Part shown: positions 51,601 to 58,006 of the stretch, in pieces
Layout: every line of letters begins with the position of its first letter
How positions within the stretch are numbered: the stretch's first letter is position 1
Source: Betaproteobacteria bacterium
GTDB lineage: Bacteria > Pseudomonadota > Gammaproteobacteria > Burkholderiales > Casimicrobiaceae
Direction of reading: 5' to 3'
Assembly: GCA_016717855.1 (NCBI GenBank)
Contig: JADKEV010000011.1
Coordinates: 1 to 64,000, forward strand
Length of the DNA stretch: 64,000 bases
Notes under the pieces: generated by a model
What the model saw: the letters and a program-made list of their open reading frames with translations, nothing else
Databases searched by the model: none
Told to the model about the DNA's origin: nothing
Made by a program: the position numbers and the translations under genes

Positions 51601-52305
51601 TCACCGGCCGTCCCAACTCTTGCTGAATCGCTTCGACGCCTGGTCCATGTGCTGGTGCATGGACACGCGCGCCAGTTCCGGGTCGTGGCCGCGGATCGCA
51701 TCGAGCACCGCGGTGTGCTCGCGGATCGCGGCGGACCACGACTTCGGGTTGTCGAAGTGATGATGCAGCTTGGTGAACAGCGGGCCGCCGCGTTCCTCCC
51801 ACAGGCCCATCACCACGTGCACCAGCGCCACGTTGTTGGTGGCCTCGGCCACCCGCAGGTGAAAGAGCCGGTCCGCTTCCAGCGGCTGCGCCATCTTGAG
51901 GGCGTCGGCCTCCATCTGCTGCAATGCCTCGGCGATCTCCGCGATCTGCGGCCGCTTGGCCTCCTTTGCCGCCAGCGCCGCGCACTCGCCCTCGATGGCC
52001 TTGCGCGCGCGGATCAGGTCGAACGGCCCCGCGTGATGGCCGCCATTCGACACGTGCAGGCCGCCGATGCCGGACGCGGCGTGGACGTAGATGCCGGAAC
52101 CGACGCGCACCTCGACCAGCCCTTCGACTTCCAGCGCGATCAGGGCTTCGCGCACTGACGGCCGGGACACCCGCAATTGTCTGGCCAGGTCGCGTTCCGG
52201 CGGCAGGCGGGCGCCCACCGCGTACTCGCCGGACGTGATCAGGCCGCGGATCTGTTCCGCAATCTGGCGATAGAGGCGCCGGGGTTCGATGCTGGTCAGG
52301 GGCAT
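51601..52305 (-). CDS. FadR-subfamily GntR transcriptional regulator
   Basis: A 234-residue regulator. The N-terminal winged helix (RLYRQIAEQIRGLITSGEYA, RLPPERDLARQLRVSRPSVR, EALIALEVEGLVEVRVGSGIYV) is followed by an all-helical FCD effector domain with metal-binding His residues (FHLRVAEATNN, LHHHFDNP, MHQHMDQA). It probably senses the sugar acid and represses both its own cluster and the divergent enolase gene through the palindrome at 52377-52387. Confidence 0.9.
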   Translation of the reverse strand: MPLTSIEPRRLYRQIAEQIRGLITSGEYAVGARLPPERDLARQLRVSRPSVREALIALEVEGLVEVRVGSGIYVHAASGIGGLHVSNGGHHAGPFDLIRARKAIEGECAALAAKEAKRPQIAEIAEALQQMEADALKMAQPLEADRLFHLRVAEATNNVALVHVVMGLWEERGGPLFTKLHHHFDNPKSWSAAIREHTAVLDAIRGHDPELARVSMHQHMDQASKRFSKSWDGR

Positions 52306-52376
52306 GGGGTGGGCAATGGGACGGCTGCGCCGTTCTCAGAGACGCGAGGCTAATCAATTAGGGCCAAGCGGTCAAG

Positions 52377-52387
52377 TGGTAATACCA
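52377..52387. promoter_or_regulatory. Putative FadR/GntR-type operator TGGTAATACCA
   Basis: A perfect 11-base palindrome (TGGTA-A-TACCA), with A/T pairs extending the symmetry two positions outside a mismatch on each side. It lies in the 145-base spacer between the divergent regulator and glucarate-dehydratase-like genes. FadR-subfamily operators have the form TnGT-N-ACnA, which this fits. It lies 64 bases upstream of the enolase ATG and 72 upstream of the regulator ATG. Confidence 0.65.
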
Positions 52388-52450
52388 ATTTGGTGGCCCC
52401 GCCGCCGCCCGGTTGTTAAACTGCGGGCTCGACCCGAACCGGCCACCTTC

Positions 52451-53701
52451 ATGTCCCAGACCACCATCACCGCGCTCCGCGCGACGCCCGTCACGGTTCC
52501 CCTCGAGGCGCCGCTTCTGCACAGCAACGGCGCGCACTGGGGCCGCTTCGTGCGCACCATCGTCGAAGTCGAGACGGCGGACGGCTATGTCGGCCTGGGC
52601 GAGCTGGGCGGCGGCGGCGAATCCGTCGAGCAGGCGATCGCGGGCCTGCTGCCCTACCTGCGCGGCCACGACGTGTTCAATCTCGAGGCGATGCGTTTCG
52701 CGATCTGCAACCCGACGGCGAGCCTGTACAACAACCGGACCCAGCTTCACGCCGCGATCGAGTTCGCGTGCCTGGACATCATCGGCCAGAAGCTGGGGAT
52801 TCCCGTCTGCGACTTCCTGGGCGGCAAGTTGCGCGACGCGGTGCCGTTCGCCAGCTACCTGTTCTTCCGCTACGCGAATCCGGAGACGGGCCGGGGCGAG
52901 GTGCGCACCGCGGAGCAGCTGGTGCAACATGCGCGGGAGCTCAAGGCCGAACACGGCTTCACCTCGCACAAGCTCAAGGGCGGCGTCTATCCGCCGGACC
53001 ACGAACTCGCGGCGTTTCGCGCGGTGGCCCACGCGTTTCCCGGCGAGCGCGTGCGCTTCGACCCCAATAGCGCGTTCTCGCTGGCCGACGCAATCCGCTT
53101 CGGGCGCGGGATCGCCGACCTCAACAACGATTACTACGAAGACCCGGTGTGGGGCATGGCGCAGCTCTCGCGACTGAAGGAGTTCGTCAAGATACCGACC
53201 GCAACGAATACCGTCGTGGTCAATTTCGAGCAGCTCGCCGAGAACGTGCGCAACGGCGCCGTCGACGTGATCCTGCTCGACACCACGTTCTGGGGCGGCA
53301 TCCGGCCGTGCATCAAGGCGGCCGGCGTGTGCGAGACCTTCGGGCTGGGCGTCGCCGTCCACTCCTCGGGCGAACTCGGCATCCAGCTCGCGACCATGCT
53401 GCACCTGGGCGCCGTCGTGCCCAACCTCGGGTACGCGGCGGACGCGCACTACCACCACCTGACCGACGACGTGATCGAGGGCGGCAAGATGCGCTACGTC
53501 GACGGCGCGATCGCCGTGCCTTCCGCGCCGGGGCTGGGCGTGAAGCTGAACCGCGACAAGCTGCGCCAGTATCACGAATTGTTCAAGGAACTGGGCGGCT
53601 ATCCGTACGACCGCGACCCGGGCCGGCCGGGGTGGTATCCGTTGATTCCGAATGCGCGGTGGGCGGATCCGGGGGTGGCGATGGTGCCGAAGCTGCGATA
53701 G
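52451..53701 (+). CDS. Glucarate-dehydratase-like enolase-superfamily enzyme
   Basis: A 416-residue mandelate-racemase/enolase-superfamily protein. GVYPP-containing KLKGG (the KxK catalytic lysines in SHKLKGG), RFDPNSAFSLADA (metal Asp), YEDPVWG (metal Glu), ATNTVVVN and the His base in VAVHSSGELGIQLA follow the glucarate dehydratase order. It would remove water from a C6 aldarate to give 5-keto-4-deoxyglucarate or an isomer. ATG at 52451, as the homology begins there; an open frame from 52289 is not used. It is divergent from and probably co-regulated with the TRAP/dehydrogenase operon. Confidence 0.87.
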   Translation: MSQTTITALRATPVTVPLEAPLLHSNGAHWGRFVRTIVEVETADGYVGLGELGGGGESVEQAIAGLLPYLRGHDVFNLEAMRFAICNPTASLYNNRTQLHAAIEFACLDIIGQKLGIPVCDFLGGKLRDAVPFASYLFFRYANPETGRGEVRTAEQLVQHARELKAEHGFTSHKLKGGVYPPDHELAAFRAVAHAFPGERVRFDPNSAFSLADAIRFGRGIADLNNDYYEDPVWGMAQLSRLKEFVKIPTATNTVVVNFEQLAENVRNGAVDVILLDTTFWGGIRPCIKAAGVCETFGLGVAVHSSGELGIQLATMLHLGAVVPNLGYAADAHYHHLTDDVIEGGKMRYVDGAIAVPSAPGLGVKLNRDKLRQYHELFKELGGYPYDRDPGRPGWYPLIPNARWADPGVAMVPKLR

Positions 53702-53868
53702 GTTCGGATGGACCAGGACAAGCTTGCGAAGGCATGGGGAGAATGGTTCCATCTGGGTGTCCGATCAGAGCATGGCCGTTGGCGAGCAGGCGAATGTGTG
53801 ATGAGCGACGAAAAAGGGGCAAAATGCAAGGAAATGGCTGTTACTTTGACGATCAGGAGTAAGACGGA

Positions 53869-54180
53869 ATGCACCCCTTGATTCAGGAGAAGCGCGAAGA
53901 TATTGTCGCGCTCTGCCAGCGCTATCACGTGCGCAATCTGGAAGTGTTCGGCTCCGCTGCGCGCGGAGATGATTTTGACGAAGCCAGCAGCGATGCCGAC
54001 TTTCTCGTCGAATTCGAACCGCATGGCAATCTATCCCCGCTCGAAGAATTCTTCGGATTCCAGGCGGACCTTTCCCGTTTGCTGGATCGTGCCGTCGACC
54101 TGGTTGAGGCACGAGCTGTTCGCAATCCGTACGTGCTGGCAAGCATCAATCGCACGCGAGAAGTCGTCTATGCAGCGTGA
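53869..54180 (+). CDS. mntA: MntA-type nucleotidyltransferase antitoxin
   Basis: A 103-residue minimal nucleotidyltransferase with LEVFGSAARGDDFDEASSDA (GSxxRG and the SDxD-type acidic pair) and DFLVEFEP. It pairs with HepT, encoded in 11-base overlap downstream. In characterised pairs MntA inactivates HepT by transferring AMP groups onto it. CAGGAGTAAGACGGA precedes the ATG at 53869. It opens the accessory island after the 167-base gap following the enolase gene, which holds no gene. Confidence 0.88.
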   Translation: MHPLIQEKREDIVALCQRYHVRNLEVFGSAARGDDFDEASSDADFLVEFEPHGNLSPLEEFFGFQADLSRLLDRAVDLVEARAVRNPYVLASINRTREVVYAA

Positions 54181-54520
54181 CCCTCGTGCTTACCTCTGGG
54201 ATGTGCGTCAAGCCGCAGACGCCATCATTGGCTTAGTTGCTGGGATTGATCTGGAAACGTACGCGAACTCGCAATTGGTTCATTCGGCGGTGGAACGACA
54301 GTTCCAGATCATCGGCGAAGCACTTAACCTGTTGTCGAAGTCCGACCCTGTTCTGGCAGGAGAAATTCCGCACCTCCCGCAAATCGTTGCCTTTCGCAAT
54401 CTCTTGATTCATGGCTATGCTGCGGTGGAGCATCCAAGAGTCTGGCGAATCGTAGGGGAGTCCTTGCCGGCATTGCGCACAAAGGTCGCGGCGCTACTGG
54501 ATGAACTGGACCCGCCCTGA
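54170..54520 (+). CDS. hepT: HepT-type HEPN toxin (DUF86)
   Basis: A 116-residue HEPN-fold RNase toxin of the DUF86 family (YLWDVRQAADAIIGLVAGID, VHSAVERQFQIIGEALNLLS). The catalytic R-x4-6-H motif is in FRNLLIHGYAAV, which also holds the Tyr that MntA modifies. The start ATG at 54170 overlaps the antitoxin gene. Codon use is less GC-biased than the chromosomal neighbours, consistent with transfer. Confidence 0.88.
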   Translation: MQRDPRAYLWDVRQAADAIIGLVAGIDLETYANSQLVHSAVERQFQIIGEALNLLSKSDPVLAGEIPHLPQIVAFRNLLIHGYAAVEHPRVWRIVGESLPALRTKVAALLDELDPP

Positions 54521-54576
54521 TAGTGATTCGCGACTGGCAGTACTTGCTTGTTCTCAAATACTATCGTCTATCTATT

Positions 54577-54786
54577 TCAGATTGGCGAACACATTACTAC
54601 CCCTTCTGGAATCCATCCTTCACTCACCATCCGATCGAATAGCGACTGAGTCAATACATACCGATGATTACTATCATTGAGAAGCGCGCGGTTGTTGTAG
54701 AAGCGGTAAACCGGTCTCGTCTGTGCGCTCGTACAACCACCGCCCGCGGGAAGCAGTATTCGAAAAGCCGAACCTTCAACGTTCCA
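54577..54786 (-). pseudogene. DUF5648 domain relic (C-terminal repeat only)
   Basis: The minus-strand frame ends with WNVEGSAFRILLP, GCTSAQTRPVYRFYNNRALL, NDSNHRYVLTQ and GWIPEGVVMCSPI. These match the last DUF5648 unit of the secreted protein at 31374-33197 (AYRVYNNRAAASDSNHRF ... GWVYEGVAFCAL). No signal peptide or N-terminal domain is present, and the frame loses similarity upstream of 54786, beside the cassette region. It is a truncated remnant. From 54521 to 54576 and 54829 to 54942 nothing else is recognisable. Confidence 0.75.
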
Positions 54787-54956
54787 CCTGGGTTGTGAAC
54801 TTGGAGTGGTACTTGCCAGCATCAGCAAATAGTCACACGGACAATCCTGTAGGGCGGGTTCAGTGACGGTTTTTCGGAATTTTAGGATGCATAAGATTTT
54901 AGTCGCGGAAACGTCATGAGAAGAAACAGTTGCTTGCGCATTGCCGAACTCAGGAT

Positions 54957-54976
54957 GGCCGGCCCGAGGGCCGGCC
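54957..54976. other. Perfect 20-base hairpin GGCCGGCCC-GA-GGGCCGGCC
   Basis: A nine-base perfect stem with a minimal loop, followed by TTTCGG. It lies between a GCCGAAC (54943-54949) and a GTTAGGC (55007-55013). These could be the R'' and R' boxes of a degenerate 71-base attC whose stem tip would be this hairpin, but the L boxes between them are not complementary. Alternatively it is a terminator without a proper T-run. Unresolved. Confidence 0.4.
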
Positions 54977-55006
54977 TTTCGGATGTCTATCGGCGCACCA
55001 CTTCTT

Positions 55007-55013
55007 GTTAGGC
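55007..55013 (+). other. GTTAGGC recombination core (left end of gene cassette 1)
   Basis: A seven-base sequence identical to the R' box of the complete attC site at 55346-55447, placed 22 bases before the start codon of the excalibur gene. This is where an integron cassette boundary is expected. The segment from here to 55440 therefore has the layout of one cassette: core site, short 5' spacer, one gene, attC. Confidence 0.65.
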
Positions 55014-55035
55014 CGCAATCTCAATCATCCAAGCG

Positions 55036-55305
55036 ATGAAGAACTTCATACTATTGGCGCTCGTGGTCGCGGCTGGGTGGTACGGCTATGGGCAGTATCA
55101 AAAACGATCACAGTTGCCGGCTGGACTGATGGACAAAGCGGCGTTGCGCGCGACATCACGGATTCAGTTTAATTGCGACGGTCGAATTTACTGTTCGCAA
55201 ATGACCTCATGTGCTGAGGCCACGTACTTCCTCCAGCACTGTCCAGGGACCAAGATGGACGGAGACAACGATGGTGTTCCGTGCGAGAGGCAATGGTGCA
55301 ATTAG
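55036..55305 (+). CDS. Excalibur calcium-binding domain protein, gene cassette-borne
   Basis: An 89-residue protein. An N-terminal hydrophobic segment (FILLALVVAAGWYGYG) acts as signal anchor, followed by an excalibur domain. The latter has conserved Cys residues and the EF-hand-like loop DGDNDGVPCE (residues about 76-85). It is probably exported or membrane-anchored and calcium-binding; the role is unknown. ATG 22 bases after the GTTAGGC core and stop 40 bases before attC, exactly the compact form of a cassette gene. Lower GC than the chromosome. Confidence 0.85.
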   Translation: MKNFILLALVVAAGWYGYGQYQKRSQLPAGLMDKAALRATSRIQFNCDGRIYCSQMTSCAEATYFLQHCPGTKMDGDNDGVPCERQWCN

Positions 55306-55345
55306 TCGTGTTCTTGGCCGCGCATCGGGTGTGGCGTCCGTTGCG

Positions 55346-55447
55346 GCCTAACCCGGCGGTCAAGCTGACAAACATCGGCGGGGCACACCTGCTTGTTTCG
55401 TTGGCGTCCAGCACGCCGCTGTTTGCCGCTTACCTTTTACGTTAGGC
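55346..55447 (+). other. Integron attC recombination site (102 bases)
   Basis: R'' GCCTAAC (55346-55352) and R' GTTAGGC (55441-55447) are perfect inverted complements. L'' GGTCAAGC (55358-55365) pairs with L' GCTTACC (55428-55434) except for one unpaired C in L''. This is the extrahelical base that directs IntI binding to the bottom strand. Spacers are five and six bases, and the variable terminal segment is about 60 bases. These are the diagnostic features of attC sites. No IntI gene is in the window. Confidence 0.88.
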
Positions 55448-55480
55448 GTCACAAACCGGCGAACAAGGAACTCATCCGCC

Positions 55481-56095
55481 ATGGAATACGATGAAGACGC
55501 AGCACGCGCGAAGCGAACACAACTCTTGGCAGCTGCTGAACTCGGCCCGGTCGGGCATATGCTCCCAGAGAGCGCGCGCAGCCGGCTTGTAGATGCGTTC
55601 GCCAATGTCACGCCGCCCGAAGAGCCTGATATCACTATCGGGCTCATCACCATAAACTCCTTCTACGACGCACCGAAGGCGAGTTCCAGAAAGCCAGGCA
55701 ACGTACTCCTAAACTGGAGATAGCTTCTTGACGTTGTTCCTGATGTGTCGCTGGCCGGCCTCGGCGCAGCAACGTTGCCGGTCGCGCCACAAGTCGCTGT
55801 GGCCCTTGCTGGCCTCTACATTTGGAACAAAGTCTGGCGCGGCGCAGTTGAAGAGTTGTCGGACGTCGAAGCGGTCACGATTCTTGCGCTCTGGGAGCAT
55901 AGAAACGAGAAGAACAAGATCTCAGAGCAGGATGGCTTCGTAAGAACCAACGAAGTCCGAGATCGTTATGCCCTTCCTCCGCTAACCGCGAATCAATACG
56001 CGTCTGCGGTCAACCGACTTGTCTCCCTCGAGTGCATAGAGCTTGAAGGCGGCATCATCTGGTTGCGAGAGTGGGTCCGAAAGAAGTACTCGTGA
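55481..56095 (+). pseudogene. Second cassette gene, unknown family, interrupted by an in-frame amber codon
   Basis: From ATG 55481 the frame codes 80 residues (MEYDEDAARAKRTQLL ... GNVLLNWR), then TAG at 55721. The same frame continues open for 123 codons (LLDVVPDVSLAGLGAATLP ... WLREWVRKKYS) to TGA at 56093. Reading through gives a smooth 204-residue protein, so a sense-to-TAG change in one gene is likelier than two genes. The C-terminal part (EAVTILALWEHRNE, VNRLVSLECIELEGG) looks like a winged-helix. It begins 34 bases after attC. No attC is visible downstream before 56215. An alternative is two separate small genes, the second starting at 55745. Confidence 0.6.
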
Positions 56096-56214
56096 GGTGG
56101 GGCAGTGACGCCCCCTCGCTCAAGCGGAGCGCCAACGGCAGGCTACCAAGCCCGGGCTGGTGGTACGCGGCGCCAAGGACAAGGGGCCAGGCTTGAATTT
56201 CCGGCGGAACGTGA

Positions 56215-56346
56215 AAGAATCAACTCCCTCCGCGCGTCCTCGGTCTTGTGATGGAGTGGGGCGAGATGCACCAGTCCGAGTTGATGGAGAACTGGACTAC
56301 ACTCGCCGAAGAGGGTATTTTCAGGCGCATCGCTCCGCTGGTTTAA
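56215..56346 (+). pseudogene. DUF4160 C-terminal remnant
   Basis: In one frame after a TGA at 56212-56214 the sequence reads KNQLPPRVLGLVMEWGEMHQ, then SELMENWTTLAEEGIFRRIA and PLV, ending TAA at 56346. This is the end of DUF4160 proteins (LPxRxLxLVxEW...HxxELxxNW...IxPL). The first half (with the RFHxxYGE motif) is absent or frameshifted. It precedes a DUF2442 gene by 11 bases, the usual gene pairing for these two families. Confidence 0.72.
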
Positions 56347-56357
56347 GGAATTCGCAA

Positions 56358-56609
56358 ATGATCTGGGTGACCGACGCCAAAGCAATTCCGGACTACCGGC
56401 TGTGGGTTCGCTTCTCGGACGACACCGGAGGCGAAATCGACTTGAAAGACTTCATCGCTTCAGATTCGCGCCCGATCGTTGTCGCACTTCGCGATCAAAC
56501 AGCGTTCGCCTCGATCCGCGTGGAAATGGACACGGTGGTCTGGACGAACGGCTTCGATCTTGCACCGGAGTTCTTGTACGCCAGAGCGAAGGCCCGCGCA
56601 GCTGCCTAG
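56358..56609 (+). CDS. DUF2442 domain protein
   Basis: An 83-residue protein with the DUF2442 pattern (IPDYRLWVRFSDDTGGEIDL, then VVALRDQTAFASIRVEMDTV and VVWTNGFDLAPEFLY). DUF2442 and DUF4160 genes are commonly adjacent and suspected to form a toxin-antitoxin-like pair. Here the DUF4160 partner is truncated, so this gene may survive as an orphan antitoxin. TTAAGGAATTC precedes the ATG at 56358. It is intact in length. Confidence 0.8.
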   Translation: MIWVTDAKAIPDYRLWVRFSDDTGGEIDLKDFIASDSRPIVVALRDQTAFASIRVEMDTVVWTNGFDLAPEFLYARAKARAAA

Positions 56610-56704
56610 GGACCGCGGTCAACACTCGGCAGCCTGCGCCCTCTAGGCCAAGCCGGGACCAGTCGACATTCGCCGTCACCATCTGGACGGACTCTCCGAC
56701 ACCG

Positions 56705-58006
56705 ATGCGCTTCCTCCACGCCTCCGACCTCCACCTCGACAGCCCGCTGCGCGGCCTCGACCGCTATGAAGGCGCGCCCGTGGCGCGGCTGCGCACCGCG
56801 ACGCGGGCGACGCTGGAGCGGCTGGTCGACCTGGCGGAGGCCGAGCGGGTCGCCTTCGTCCTGCTGGCGGGCGACCTCTACGACCGCGACTGGCAGGACT
56901 TTCACACCGGCCTGTTCTTCCGCGGGCAGATGGCGCGGCTAGACCGCGCCGGCATTCGCGTGTTCATCGTCGCCGGCAACCACGACGCGCAGGGCGTGAT
57001 CAGCCGCCAGCTGATCCTGCCGGCGAATGTCACCGTATTCTCCAGCCGCGCGGCGCACACGATACGCATCGATGAGCTCGCGGTCGCGATCCACGGCCGG
57101 AGCTTCCCCGATCGCGCGGTGGACGAGGATCTGGTGCCGTCGTATCCGGCGCCGGTGGCCGACTGCTTCAACATCGGGATGCTGCACACCAGCCTGAACG
57201 GCCGGCCGGGCCATGATCCCTATGCGCCGACCGACCTGGCCACGCTCGCGGCCAAGGGCTACGACTACTGGGCGCTGGGTCACGTCCATGCGCGCGAAGT
57301 GGTCGCGGAGGCGCCGCGCATCGTGTTTCCCGGCAACCTGCAGGGCCGGCATGCGAACGAGACCGGCGCCAAGGGCTGCGAGCTGGTGACGGTGGAGGCC
57401 GGGCGGATCCTGGCCGAGTTCGTCCCCCTCGACGTGGTCCGCTGGAACCAGGTCACCGTGGCGCTGGATGGCGTGGAGCGGCTGGAAGCGCTCGGCGACG
57501 CCTTCCGCGGCGCGCTCGCGCCGGTGCTCGCCGGCGCCACCGACCGGCTGCACGCGGTGCGCGTCACGCTACGCGGCGCGACCGCGCTGCATCTGCTGGA
57601 AGCGAAGCAGCCGGGCACGCTGGCGGCTGCAGTGCAGGCGGCGGCGCAGGACGTGAGCGGGGCCGAGGTCTGGATCGAGCAGGTGCGGCTGTCCTTGACG
57701 ACGCCGCTGGATCGTGCGCAGGCGGCGCAGCGCCAGGACGCGGTCGGCGAACTGATCCGGCTGGTCGATGCGATTGCGGCGGGCGATGCGGAGTTGGCGC
57801 GGTTCGCCGATGCCGAACTGGGCGACCTGCTGCACGCGCTGCCGGCCGAGGTCACCGCCGGCGCGGCCGCCGGCGACATGCCGCACCTCGACGGCGCGGG
57901 CAAACCCGACGACCCGGCCGACCTGCGGGCCCTGCTGGCCGATGCCGAAGCGACGGTGCTCGCGCGCATCACAGCCTCGGGTGCGACCGCGGCGGACGGC
58001 GCATGA
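56705..58006 (+). CDS. YhaO/SbcD-type DNA repair metallophosphoesterase
   Basis: A 433-residue nuclease-type metallophosphoesterase. Metal-binding blocks are FLHASDLHLDSPLRG (DxH), LLAGDLYDRDW (GDxxD), VAGNHDAQGV (GNHD), MLHTSLNG and WALGHVHAREV (GHxH). The C-terminal 200 residues are YhaO-like accessory sequence. It should act with the SMC-like ATPase encoded in four-base overlap downstream as an Mre11/Rad50-like pair. ATG at 56705. Confidence 0.88.
   Translation: MRFLHASDLHLDSPLRGLDRYEGAPVARLRTATRATLERLVDLAEAERVAFVLLAGDLYDRDWQDFHTGLFFRGQMARLDRAGIRVFIVAGNHDAQGVISRQLILPANVTVFSSRAAHTIRIDELAVAIHGRSFPDRAVDEDLVPSYPAPVADCFNIGMLHTSLNGRPGHDPYAPTDLATLAAKGYDYWALGHVHAREVVAEAPRIVFPGNLQGRHANETGAKGCELVTVEAGRILAEFVPLDVVRWNQVTVALDGVERLEALGDAFRGALAPVLAGATDRLHAVRVTLRGATALHLLEAKQPGTLAAAVQAAAQDVSGAEVWIEQVRLSLTTPLDRAQAAQRQDAVGELIRLVDAIAAGDAELARFADAELGDLLHALPAEVTAGAAAGDMPHLDGAGKPDDPADLRALLADAEATVLARITASGATAADGA

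Noticed and set aside
54957..54980. Rho-independent terminator
   Set aside because: The stem is perfect but the following TTTCGG is not a T-run, and the position between two cassette-like core sequences makes an attC-related hairpin equally likely.
54943..55013. A second full attC site
   Set aside because: The outer boxes GCCGAAC/GTTAGGC nearly match, but no complementary L boxes with an extra base were found between them, so only the right-hand core is reported.
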